Shown: positions 1 through 11,093 of the stretch, piece by piece
Numbering within the stretch: the first letter of the stretch is position 1
Layout of the letters: each line of letters opens with the position of its first letter
Origin: Ascidia mentula
Lineage: Eukaryota; Chordata; Ascidiacea; Phlebobranchia; Ascidiidae
Assembly: GCA_947561715.1 (NCBI GenBank)
Contig: OX387201.1
Coordinates: 2,746,001-2,810,000, forward strand
Direction of reading: 5' to 3'
DNA length: 64,000 nt
Translations under genes and position numbers: made by a program
Notes under the pieces: model-generated
The model's input: only the letters and a program-made list of their open reading frames with translations
Told to the model about the DNA's origin: nothing
The model's database searches: none

Positions 1-406
1 GGCAATTTATTAGTGCCGATGGCTTATGCTTGTATTTTCCTGTTGATATTGCACATGGAATATATTGCAATTACATGAAAAAGCTTGTTTTCAAACTGCA
101 ATATTAGCGCCATCTTTTACTGTTCTAGATTGATAACAGAAATGAAAATTTAGATGTATACAAGGATGAATTGCATTTGATCAGCGCTATTGTTTATGAT
201 AGACATGAGTATTAACATACAAGTTGCAGTAGTGTGTGACAACATACATGTTGAAAGGGCAATGGCAATGTGAGCAAGGTATTGAATTAAAAATGGAATG
301 TGAGCAAGGTATTGAATGTTGCCTGGACATGCAGAGTTAACAAAACCTAGAACTTCCGTCCTAGTGAAACTTGAATGCCAGAGCGCAAACTGAAGACGCA
401 CTTATG
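1..406. other. 3' flank of the first MGN-RING gene
   Basis: No coding exon is recognised here. The stretch lies immediately downstream of the RING-exon stop codon of the minus-strand gene that ends at 407 and presumably holds its 3' UTR. A short sequence around gtgagcaaggtattgaat is repeated at about 270 and 300. Confidence 0.4.
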
Positions 407-2427
407 CTAAAAGTACAATCGTAGTTTGGTCTCTATCGTACTTCTGCACACGTGACATTCTGTAAGTTGGGATGAGCAACTTGAACAAGCTCCATGATCG
501 CATGGAACAAACGCTGTGTTTTTTGTGGTATCAAGGCAAACTTCGCATCGTCTGTCACACTTGTTCGGCTGTCCCTTGGTACAATAAACATAGAATAATT
601 GGTTTTGAGAATATGAATTGAATCAAATCCAAATGAAATAAAATCCTGCCTCCAACAGTGCAATATGACTTCAACTATCAAGCAGTCAAACGTTAAGGGA
701 ATTTATGCGACGTTAGTGTGTATTTTGCCGGTAGATCTCCCACGTTTGAGATTCGTAAATTGCAGCACATTGTATTCTGTGCTATAACGTACAAGCTTAA
801 TATGAATTGCAGATTTGACAAGTCATGACTTTATAAATTTGAAGCAAATGTGTGCCAGGTTTGCGTAATTGGCCATTTTGCGGTTTGGTTTGTCGCAAAG
901 AGAAAACTAAACTCACTGCGATTGAATTTCTTGTCGGGGAACGACTGCTTTCGCCACTGCTTGACTGCGTTAATTCGACGCTGTTAAAATGTCGCAATGC
1001 ATACCCGCATGTAAATCGATTAATTCCACCAACGTTGTGACGGCTTGACACCAAGTTTTCGTAATTCGGTTCATCATTTTCCCTAGGAGATATCTGCAAA
1101 TTGTATTGGTTTAATACATCATCTTCTGTAAACTGTAGTAGTTATGCACTGTGGTACTTAGACGTTGCTGACAAAAACATATATGTCTTGTACCTGAAAG
1201 TTTCGTGGTCTTAGCATTTCACCACCCATGTTACGTCTTAACATAAAGTCTTCGTAACTCGGCAATCTCGTTCTTGAAAATATCTGAATATAATATTGCA
1301 CATATCTGAGACACATAGGTTTAAAACTGCACCGTATTGGTAATTGACTGCAATGATTTAAAATTGGTTTTTATTCGATTTTATTCATTCAAAGTACCCC
1401 GGACAACAAACAAGATAACATCTTTTATAGTGCAGTAGTTCCGATCTTTTAAATAAGAGGACATAACAGACCCTTCCTAATATGTAAGTAAGGCTTGGGT
1501 TTAAAACATAATTTGCATACACAGTGTTGTTTGCTTCGTGAAACGTTGTTACATGTCAAAAACTCGCACCAGAATTTTTGGCTTGCTTTGTTTGATACAA
1601 AATGTCCCCATATAGCATAAAAACGAACACTTACTGGAATTGATAGTCTTGTTGTGGAATAACTGTTTTCGCCACTGCCAGGTTGAGTTCGTCTTTGTTC
1701 TCTTTCATTCTCTTCAGGGTCGTTTTGGATGGGCAAAAAATGTTCTGGTAATCTGGAAGTCGAATTGTTGAAATATCCCAATCTGTCACGTCGATTAACC
1801 CCACCAACGGTGTTTTGGATCGACTCCAAGTTTACGTAATCCGGTTCATTCATTGTCCTCACAGACGCCTGCTGGACATAATATTTTATAAACTATAAGC
1901 CTGCACCCCATCTGCAGTTTAATACTGGCGACAATATTATGTGTAGCCTACCGTACCTGAGGGTTGTGGGGTCTTCTCATTCCATCGTCGGTGTTATTGC
2001 TTAACGATATATGTGAATAATTAGGCTCTTGTCTTGTCGGAAACGTCTAAAAAAATATAGCATGTAGGTTACAAATTGATGGTCGTGGTGCTTTTGTATT
2101 AGAATCAAATGAATTATCAGGCGTTGGAAGTAACACAAACTTTGTATAGTGTACCGTCATGTTTCTATTTCCGTTAACTCCATTAAGACATTGCGGAAAT
2201 TGAAATGCTTCGCTGTATTCCCATTCAACTGCTGTCCTCCCAAAGTGATGTACTTCTGGGCAGTCACCATCATCACTAGTTAATCCGGTGGAACTGACAC
2301 CATAATTTAAAATGTTAGATGAAGTGTCTGGCCAGCTTCCAACATCAATATCCGCATCAGGGGTAGATAAATCAGTCCTACATGCTTGCCTAAGTTTTCG
2401 AAATCGCTCCCCCATCGCATTTCCCAT
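407..2427 (-). CDS. MGN-RING protein 1: putative myristoylated RING E3 ligase with tandem tyrosine-motif exons
   Basis: Exon model (minus strand): 2155-2427, 1957-2046, 1635-1868, 1194-1283, 917-1093 and 407-574, every junction in phase 0, about 343 aa. The start MGNAMGERFRK fits an N-myristoylation signal (Gly2, small residue at 6) followed by basic residues. The last exon is a C3HC4 RING: CEVC, eleven residues, CDH, CSSC, six residues, CHVC, ending KLRLYF. Together these suggest a membrane-tethered ubiquitin ligase. The middle has four Y motifs (PNYSHISL, PDYVNLES, PSYEDFML, PNYENLVS). YVNL and YENL fit the pYxN consensus bound by GRB2-type SH2 domains. Exons 2/4 and 3/5 are duplicates of each other. 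It is the first of three tandem paralogues. An extra phase-0 exon near 730-797 cannot be excluded. The RING is certain as a motif; full exon linkage and function are inferred. Confidence 0.75.
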
Positions 2428-3913
2428 GGTGTTCTTTATTATTTGAAGCAACCTGTATTCTGGATTTTTAAAAAAATAGAAACCACATATCGACTATGAT
2501 GCAAGATTTTTTCTATCTTTCCACTTAGAATTGCCGTGAGGCTGAACCACGTCCATCAATCCTCACATGCTCATTGGCTTAAAATCAACACGACTGAAGG
2601 TATATCTATGTATCGTAGACTACATCATTCGCACTGCTTTTTTTAATAAAGTAAGTAAAAGATCCGTAACTACGTTTGTAAAGAATGTATTTCGCCACCA
2701 CAAGTAAATCATTGATGAAGACAATGGACACAGCATATTACTTTCCTGACGGAACTGAGTTATTACCCGTGGACGCTCGCGGATTTGTGAAACATTAACC
2801 GATCAGCACTTGGAAATCCCCGGCAGAAAGCAACGAGGCTTGAAGTTAGTCGTTAACGTGTAACGACCGGATGATAACTTGTGAGAAATAGATAGATGAA
2901 ATAGACGATTCATTATTTGTAATCCAATTTATTGTATATTTTCGCAAATAATCCTATCGAGGAACAATCAAAGGTGGATTTTTGGACCTAGAAAATTTAA
3001 GGTTGGGGCCATGGGTTGGCTTAATAAGCATTGATTCTATATAAGTTATGCGTGTAGGCGAAAACCCTGCTATAATATGAGCGTATGCGCGAATTGTTTA
3101 TAGTTCGTGTAGGTACTAGGTGCTGTTTACCCAGGGCAGGAACAACATCTTCTGCGGTGTATAAAATGGGTAAGTGTCAATGCCGCTTGTACAGGAAGAC
3201 GTAATCACTTTATAAGTGCATAAAACACATAACATATGTCCTTTGTAGGAAGAAAGGCTGTGCAAAAATTATTGATACCTTATGGACGTTACATCATTTG
3301 TGTGATTGGCAAATTCCGTACTTGGCGCCAAGACTAAAGTTTAAGAAAATAGAAAACAAATTTTTAACAATTGTACAACACGTCAATCTATACGAAATAT
3401 CACAGGAAAACTACAAACAAACATCAAAAACACTCATGCCAGTCAGTTCAAGGATGTAAATTGGGTCTTTATGAAGCTACAATTATTACTATCGTATGGA
3501 GAATAATAATTGACCTTTTTGTCGCGCATGAGTGATTACGGTGGAAGGATAGTTTTGCTTTGAGTATCATAGATGTATTAAACCCATAGTTCACTGACCC
3601 ACCCCATCTAACATTAATACTATTATATTAATAGTATATTAATTCTATGAGATACACTACCTGCGACATGCATGCATGGGAAAAGGGTCAATTGTTAACA
3701 CCACGGACTCACTTGCATGATACAATGAATTTTTCCACACATTTTTTTCATTAATTTTGTGTATGGACATATTACCATGAACCAATTTTTATCACATTGC
3801 GCTGGTAAAATATAATTTAGCGTTAAATAAAATGAATAAAGCACCATTTTTAACAATAAAAACATCTGGTCATCTGAAAGTAGGTATATCATGAAGTGTC
3901 AAACACGATACAT
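2428..3913. other. Intergenic between MGN-RING genes 1 and 2
   Basis: No exon recognised. The stretch holds the promoter of gene 1 and the 3' flank of gene 2. Segments near 3160-3240 and 3520-3540 (for example gcgcatgagtgattacg) recur near 6490-6600 and 6935-6955, so the flanks were duplicated together with the genes. Confidence 0.4.
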
Positions 3914-4769
3914 TTACAAATACAACCTCAGTTTAGATTCTATTGAAGCCCTGCATATATGGCAGTTTCTAAGTTGCGCTGAACATTTCGAACAGGCTCC
4001 GTGGCCGCAAGGAACAAACGCTGTGACTTTTGTTTTGTCCACGCAAATTTCACACTGCCGGTTGCATGAGTTGTGTCCTTCCTATAGAATAAATGACTAG
4101 GTTAATCCTTTTATGTACCGCGTAGGTTATATTTTTATATATATAAGAGAACATCTTGAAGCGCTAAAATAAGCTGTACTATACGAAAGATATAGTTAAA
4201 TGATTCTTTGACATAAATAAAATATCAACGTACCGGTGTAAATTTTTGAATAAACGGCTGACGTAACAATATGTATGAAAAGTTTGTTTTGCGCAAAAAC
4301 TCACCGCGTATTCATTATCTCTTTCGTATACGCTGTATGTATCTTGCGTAAGTGACGTTCTTGCTTCCGGCGCAGCTTCAAACACATCTTCTTCCTCCGA
4401 ATCAGAATCGGATGTGGCAGAAGATTCAGAATCGCTCCACTCGCTTCCCGAGTCCTCGTCTTCCCGGTCACTGAATGAACTTGAATCTCCACTGCTAGTT
4501 GAGTCGGAACTTTCGGACTCACATGAAAACATCGACAAGGATTGGTCCAGGAACACTTGGGATGACATGGACGGTGAGTAAAATCTTTGAGAAATTTGAC
4601 CCATTTTTCCGGCCGGTTTGAGGGTGCACCCGTCTTGTGTTTCAATAGACTCCGTGACGCTCGTTGAAAAAGTTGGAAGAGTTTGGACTTCCAAACTTAA
4701 CTTTTCATCGACGAAAGAGTTCGGTTCCGCTTGCACTTGATAACCAGCTTTATTCACGTCATTTCCCAT
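3914..4769 (-). CDS. MGN-RING protein 2: putative myristoylated RING E3 ligase with acidic Ser-rich middle
   Basis: Two exons on the minus strand, 4305-4769 (155 codons, donor GTGAGT) and 3914-4081 (56 codons with stop), joined in phase 0, about 210 aa. It starts MGNDVNKAG, which fits an N-myristoylation signal (Gly2, Asn6), in an ACCATGG context. The middle is dominated by Ser/Asp/Glu (SDSDSEEEDVFEAAPEA) and is probably disordered and rich in casein-kinase-2-type sites. The first exon ends with Tyr-rich TYSVYERDNEYA. The second exon is a C3HC4 RING: CEIC, eleven residues, CGH, CSKC, six residues, CHIC, ending in the hydrophobic tail KLRLYL, as in RINGs that dimerise through the C-terminal tail (IAP and MDM2 types). 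It is flanked by paralogues on the same strand. The E3 role is inferred from the RING; the substrate is unknown. Confidence 0.78.
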
Positions 4770-7021
4770 GGTAAAACAAACTATGTAACTATTAAACGTT
4801 GTAAAGAAGGTTACAAATTGAAAAGAACTGCCATTCTGGTGCACAAAAGTTTCGTAGATTTTATTGTGCATTCTTTAAATTTATAATGTGGGTCAGCTGT
4901 AATAACGACAGAGATTAAAAGTACTTTGCCCGTTATTTACAGACTTCATCTTGTTCCCCGTTGCAAAAATTCAATCCCACTTATAACCTGTAGGCTTGCG
5001 TACTATACACGATTCAACAGCAAGATCCACTATAACTACAAAAGCAGGATTAGTGACTTAGCTGATCTGATCTATCTGTCCAATCCACTATAGTGTTAAT
5101 TTTTCTACTTCTGGAAACATTTGCTTAGATTTGTTAACCAGACTCACATATTTATAACAGCAGTTTTAAGGAAAATACGTACATATTTTGTAAACAACGC
5201 ATTTTTGCGCAAAAGGCAAGCTGCTTGACACATTTCAAGCATGATGACTGCATGCAACGGACGCACGCATATCGTGTAATTTGTAGCAAAAACGTGTTAG
5301 CTAAAAATAGCAACTTACGTATTCTGTTGTCTACAACCTTTACAGTTAATGTCTTGTTTGTCTGGTCAAAACGTAACTTATTTCAGCCGTTTAGCAGCGA
5401 TGATTAATCGAATGAAGCGATCACAAAATGTTATCTCGTACAGTTTTACGTGTAATTCGTAGCAAATACGTGCCCGCAACTTGCGGCAACTTCGTCGCAA
5501 ATACGTGTAAAAACGGCAACTTACGTATTCTGCTGTCCTCAACTATTATAATTAATGTCTTGTTTGTGAGGACAAAGCATTATTCATTTGAGTCGCTTCG
5601 ATTAAAACGGCTTTAAATTTTCACATATCCTTTGGTGTGGTGTCACTTCCACACACACACGTCGATATAACCGTGCACGTGTTTGGCAATGTAAGCACGA
5701 TTGGCCGATTACCAAAACCCGCTTTCAAACGAGATATAAACGACCAGCGTCATTCGTCGCGTTTTGACACAATTTCGCACAAAATTTTGTGCGAAAAAAA
5801 CGAGCGAGACACCGAAATACCACAAAAGAAATATTTCCAACCACAGTATGTTGACCGTGGTCTTATTCATGGGAGCATGTCCAACGCACAAGCGGCCACT
5901 ACCTCTAACAATGCAATATTATAAATTTATGCAATGCTGCAACTATGTTACGTCATCAGGCTCTAGTCGAGGCCATGATAAATAATGGTGTAATGTAGGT
6001 TATTTCCTGAACCAATAAAAAGCTACACAATCGTTTATTGATTTGACCGTTGAGTGCCCTCTAATATTATGGTGAAGGGTTGTTATGACCGGTATTGGCA
6101 TCAAAATTTGCATCAATAATATTGTGTGAAACCTGGTTTCGTTTTTGCAGTCTTTATGTTGAATTGCATATACAGTTCGACGAAATATTTTTGGAAACGC
6201 AAATGTTCATTCCTCAAAAGTAATTATCTAAACATATTCTCACCGTGAGAAAAATGACTATGGTTCCTCGAAAAAAACCCTTTAAACATTGGTCCTATAT
6301 AAGGATGTATAGGTAGGTGGTCAACAATATTACACACGTGGTCGGAAACACTGGTAGTTTGTCATTTGCGTGTGTATGAACTAACTGTGTACAGACCAGT
6401 GGTTCTTAATCTTGTTTCCCTCATTTCCCCTCTTTCAGTTTAAAGAGAAACCCACCTACAATACTGTTAAGAACCACTGTGTACAGACCAAGGAACATCA
6501 TCTTTTACAGTGTGTAACACGGGCAGTTGGTAATGCCGCTTGTAGAGCAGGAAGCAGCAATCACCCGACAAGTGCGCTTGACAAATATGCTCTGTGCACG
6601 TTTTGACGACAAGACTTAACACAAATATTTGATACATCATTCTAAAGATAGGTCTACATTTTTTAGGTTTAGCACTTGGCGTCGGGATTAAACAGAAAAA
6701 AGTTGATGGACTGATTTATAATATAAGCACCGTATAAAGTTGTCTAGAAGAGTCACACAAAGCTGCACAGATGAGACCATATAGGTCGACACAGTGGCCA
6801 TCTGTCGGCATGCTCACAGAAAGGGATTTATAATAGTTACAAAAGGTGTCGACTATGTGTATAAACAACAAGAACATGCGTATCTGCCAGTATCTGGATT
6901 CAAACTTTGACACTGCTACAATCACATATTGTCGACGCGCATGAGTGATTACGAATGGGTGGGAGTTTTTGTGGGAGATACTACAGATTTACAATAGACC
7001 GCAGAATAAAAATCGTTTCAG
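4770..7021. other. Intergenic between MGN-RING genes 2 and 3
   Basis: No supported exon. It contains the promoter of gene 2, an imperfect direct repeat at 5265-5600 (listed separately), and copies of flank sequence shared with 2.5-3.9 kb. Short open frames here have no recognisable domain. Confidence 0.4.
5265..5605. repeat. Imperfect tandem direct repeat, two units of about 150 bp
   Basis: The unit starts around gtgtaattTgtagcaaa, contains gcaacttacgtattctg and ends near taatgtcttgtttgt. The first copy runs from about 5270 to 5395. The second runs from about 5448 to 5600 and has an internal expansion repeating gcaaatacgtg. No coding role is seen. Confidence 0.55.
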
Positions 7022-8022
7022 TCACAAATACAATCTTAGTTTAGACTGTATGGCAGATCGGCATATGTGGCAGTGTGTGAGTTGCGTTGAACATTTCGAA
7101 CACGATCCGTGGCCGCAAGGAACAAATGCAATGTCTTTAGTTGTGTCCAAGCAAATTTCACATTCCCTGTTACTTGAGTTGTTTCGCTCCTATAGGAAAA
7201 AGATGGTTGCTATACGTAAGCTGTTCAGAAAACCTTCATATCATTATATATTAGATCTACGACAAGCATATTTGACAATAATTTTGTTCGGTGACAATTC
7301 GTTTTTTTGATTGTGTATTTTAATTTAATGATAATTAGATTTATGACGAAATTCATTTGCCCCTGGTATAAAAGCTAAAAACAGGAAACAAAGTCTTGTC
7401 TGTAGAAGTTGAACGACGAATGTACAAAAGTGCGACATATCACATAAACAATTGGGAACACCTGTTTTAGATATCAACGATAAATTACCTTGGATTGAGT
7501 GTTCCTGGGAGTGCTGGGTTGATCCGGATTTAAGCCGCGCGTTTCTTCGTCGTGTTGTTCATCGTCATCCAATTCCGCCAAGCGATTGTTTGTCACAAAA
7601 TGGGAACTGCCTGCAGACCAAGATGAGAACGATCCCCAGCTGTTTGGCGGATCATCAAAATCGCTTGAAGAATTCGATTCTGAAAATTCAGTATCTTCCA
7701 ACCTTTGGACAGTTTCTCTCAAATCATCGTCGCTGTTTGAAAGGACAGAAAATAAGTTTTGAAAATCTTGTTCAGTGTCGTGCGAGAGAGCAGGAGAGTG
7801 AGTTTGCGAGTGTTGAAAATCAAACGCTTCGGTGAGAGGAGAACGAGGTGAAAAGTTCTGTCGGTGCCAGTGGAGTTCAAAATCTGGGGAATCCGTGGCT
7901 TGATCCATATTGCAGTCTGGCCACGTTCCAGCTATGCGCTCAGCCAAACTGTTTACTTGATCTTCGTTCAAATGAAAAGTCCGTAGTTGTGGACGACGTC
8001 GCTTCCGGAATATATTTCCCAT
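7022..8022 (-). CDS. MGN-RING protein 3: small RING E3-like protein
   Basis: Two exons on the minus strand, 7489-8022 (178 codons, donor GTAATT) and 7022-7189 (56 codons with stop), phase 0, about 233 aa. It starts MGNIFRKRRRPQLR. Gly2 and the polybasic stretch suggest membrane attachment, although Arg6 is a poorer match to the myristoylation consensus than in its paralogues. The middle is acidic and Ser-rich with repeated Asp/Glu clusters. The last exon is a C3HC4 RING (CEIC ... CGH ... CSKC ... CHIC) ending KLRLYL and differs from the RING of gene 2 at about a dozen positions. The RING exon is the same length in all three paralogues, while the first exons are almost unalignable. An additional small exon between 7190 and 7488 is possible. 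Confidence 0.77.
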
Positions 8023-10110
8023 GTTGTTTTTTGTTAGGCGAGTCACGTGCGATCACATTTTGCAGCAGTTCGTACTCACTCTTTCTCTTACAACTTACAA
8101 AGTAAACATTTGTTACAAACGCGCAAACAAATCCAAAGCATGTAAGCGTTTTGTTCATGTTTGAATGGAGGTGACGTGAACCATTTCCCGTGTATTACGT
8201 TCAATCGTATGTGAATTGACACACAAACCATTAATATCTCGATGGCAAATTTCAAACAGTACAGACTACGTATAAAGAGCTAACACAAAAAGTCACATTT
8301 CTAGTGTTTCCTTATAATTTCTCCATAAAAATCTCCCATGAAGTTAAATAGTTTAGTATCCATGCAACCCCACTGTAACTACTCCTGAAATATTAGTTTC
8401 TTTAACATATGGCTTACTATATGCAGTACCACTTTCCAACAATAACATACCCACTGATTTCTGGATGGCGTGTTACTGTATCACGGGAACCATATCTGCA
8501 CAATACAAAAACGGTAATGCGACCCCGAGAAGGGTATTCATTGTTTTTGAAATTTGATTCCGCGCCACTGTTGGTAAAAGAAACATAACTTCTGACGAAA
8601 GTGTTATCAGCGAAGGACAAACGCCTCAACACCGCGAAGTTTTTCATAAAGGGTTGTGTTTTCTTGCATATTTTGGTGAGATAGTGGGACCCAAAACAAT
8701 TTAAAGCATCAATTATTCTCAATCATGTCCCACTGTTGACTATTGTGTATGCTATGTATTTCATCAGCCAAATCCCAAGGCAACGTATAAAAAAGTTCCC
8801 CGTACTTGTATTTGGATAGAAGAGATTTGCCCAATATTACGTAAGAACGATATTCGCCCTTCTGGTAAGGTGGTAGAGCGTTGGGCCTGGTTAGCCCAGG
8901 TTCGTGAGTTCAAACCTCACCGGGAGCTTGATTTTTCAGATCTCGCTCCGACTTGTCGGGAAAAGTGGCTGATCCAGCTTGGCTGCAATGCCTGTGAACT
9001 TTATGATCAGAATATTAGAGCTGTGATCACTAAATATAAAGGGCCTGCGCAGTGGTGCGATCCTGCCTTGCTATGCGAAAACATGGCATTACTTTTACCA
9101 TTAATCAATATCCTAAATTGATCTGAAACCAACCAAATTCACAATTTTTTGTTGTGATGACTTGGCGTAATTATATGGTGCATCATGCTTGCTGAGTAAA
9201 ACAACTCGTGCTAAGGCAGGAATGCTGGACTAGGGCCTTTAACAAATAGAAAAGTTTATTTTCGCTGGTCTGGTTACCAGGTTTCGTTGCCGTCGGTTCG
9301 ATGTTTGATGTTCTCTTTTTAACGAGACGCGGTGACCAACTGCCACTTTACGAAACTTGTGACGTTCTCGTTTAATTAAATTTGCCTTATTGTCCAAGGC
9401 ATTTCAGTGAGTTCAGATAAAGAACACAAACTTGCATATTTATAATACCGTAACTGCTGAGCCTAATATCGATCAATTCTTTATTGGACCTAGCTTTGAA
9501 AAAATTCACTAACTTTCTTATACAACGTTTTGTGTTCGGGGTTAACAAATACTTCTATTTGTCAGGGCAGGGCCAACTGTTATCATTTTTAGTAGAATTA
9601 TTCGTCACAAAAAGCTATCAATAAAACAATAATAAACAGCAAAACACACATACACATACAAACGTTATAACAAAGCAGGACAAACTATTCACACAAGTGC
9701 AGCATGTAGCGCGTAAGACATACAATATGAAACACATAGGGAATTGACAAACAAAATAATAGAAATTGATCAAAATAATAAAAAAGATTCATAATTAGTG
9801 GAAAACGCTGTATGTAGTTATGGCAGTCAATGCACGATTTTAAATGACAGATACCATTACTAACTTTTTGACATGGAATGTAAGGCATAAGCGTATTGAA
9901 AAAATAATGTTAATGTAGAATTTTTTCAACACAGTTACTGGGTCGTTGCAGTTGCCTCCAGTCAAGCGTAGACTTCATTTCATACCAGGGCATAATTTGC
10001 GAACGTAAAGTTGCACAATGTGCGTAATTATGATGAACACAAACGTTTGGAACACTCACTCTATAATTTTATGTCCTTGTTGTTTGTGGCATACGCCGGC
10101 ATCAACCGTG
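8023..10110. other. Gene-poor interval with a SINE-like insert
   Basis: No supported coding exon. It contains the promoter region of MGN-RING gene 3, a tRNA-derived SINE at 8863-9010 and AT-rich sequence. Open frames are short and lack domain similarity or splice context. Confidence 0.4.
8863..9010 (+). mobile_element. tRNA-derived SINE
   Basis: The head folds like a tRNA. A perfect 5-bp anticodon stem (TGGGC/GCCCA) has the 7-nt loop CTGGTTA, and a perfect T arm (GTGAG-TTCAAAC-CTCAC) gives a B-box-like GAGTTCAAACC. GGTAGAGCG gives an A-box-like element. The D stem and acceptor stem are degenerate, so it is not a functional tRNA. The body (aagtggctgatccagcttgg) recurs around 33920 and, diverged, around 23250 and 29360, as expected of a dispersed SINE. 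Confidence 0.6.
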
Positions 10111-11093
10111 TCAAAGACTTTTATCACTATACGGTGGAGGATCTATTGAGCTCTGGGATGAGGACCTACTTACCGCAACATCTTCATCTGTATCCTGGGA
10201 AGTTGCGGGTCGCTCCTCGACTGGCACGGGAGTCGTCATTGCAACTCGCTCGTTTGAGATTACGAAAATAGTCTTGTGCCCCTCTTCCAGTGCCATGTCC
10301 TCTTTAGCCTTTATTATGTCGTCATAAGTAGGAAGCTTCTCGCTTGCGCTTGATGCTCGACTCCGAGACCCCAAATTGTGAAGGTCATCCTCGATGGTCG
10401 CGACCCGGAAGACTACAGAGCCGCTCCGAATGTTAAAGTAGTCCGGAGGTAAATCCAGATCGTCGCCGGCAAAGTCTGGATTCTCGTGACCGTCCTCCAC
10501 GCGATTTGGACTTCCAGATCTCCTCCTTCTTCTTCTTCTCCTTCTGTTACTTGTCTCCTCTTCTCGAGCTTCTCCCTGACGGGCGCCAAAACAACACTTT
10601 CTGCACATCTCCATGAAGCACTTGCACGAGGCCACAAGGAGGATAAAGACGCAGAGAAAGCCGAAGATCGGACCCACCACCTCCCACCACTGGACGCCGC
10701 AAGAGGAGTTGGACCAAGGGTTACATGGAGCTGCACGAAATTCGAAATATCACGGTTAAAATTCTACTAAAAGAGTGAATAATGTCGAAATGTCTGAAAA
10801 TTGTGTTTAAAATATTTAGTGCAATCAACTAAACAAAGCATCATACTTTCCAAGATCTATACGAGAAACCACTACAGGATATACAACTGAAGAACCACTG
10901 ACGAACTAACTCGAGAAGAAAGGCGAAGATTTTAATTTATTTTTTTGTTGCAATCTAAAGTCGACCAACAGTATCTTTTAGCTGCAATTTCACTCCTTTC
11001 GCAAAACTCTATTCAGAAAGTTATATCCTTACTTGAGGCAGTGCTAGTAGTCGTGCCAGACATAGAAGTAGTCGTCGATGTCGGCGGATCCAT
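10111..11093 (-). CDS. Single-pass membrane protein with palmitoylation-type cysteines and PPxY motifs (paralogue 1)
   Basis: Two exons on the minus strand, 11033-11093 and 10111-10730, joined in phase 1, 226 aa. Exon 1 gives a short Ser/Thr-rich, O-glycosylation-like N terminus (MDPPTSTTTSMSG). A hydrophobic segment at about residues 38-57 is followed directly by a cysteine cluster (CKCFMEMCRKCC) and nine consecutive arginines, typical of a palmitoylated type III/I single-pass protein. The cytoplasmic part has PPDYF (about 115-118), LPTYDD and a C-terminal PPPYS. PPxY motifs bind WW domains of NEDD4-family ligases, so an adaptor role is plausible. A paralogue lies at 13600-14181. A GTAAGT near the 3' end could be a splice donor, but reading through keeps the PPPY motif in frame, so it was treated as coding. 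Confidence 0.75.

Noticed and set aside
797-2046. Tyrosine motifs (YENL, YVNL) read at first as an ITAM/ITIM immune-receptor tail.
   Set aside because: Spacing does not fit an ITAM, there is no transmembrane exon, and the gene begins with a myristoylation-type MGN and ends in a RING.
3891-4100. Plus-strand open frame overlapping the RING exon of gene 2, and its counterpart at 6945-7310.
   Set aside because: These are antisense shadows. Their similarity to each other follows from the conserved minus-strand RING exons.
8863-8935. Functional tRNA gene (threonine-like anticodon GGT).
   Set aside because: The D stem and acceptor stem do not pair and the body recurs elsewhere, so it is a SINE head.
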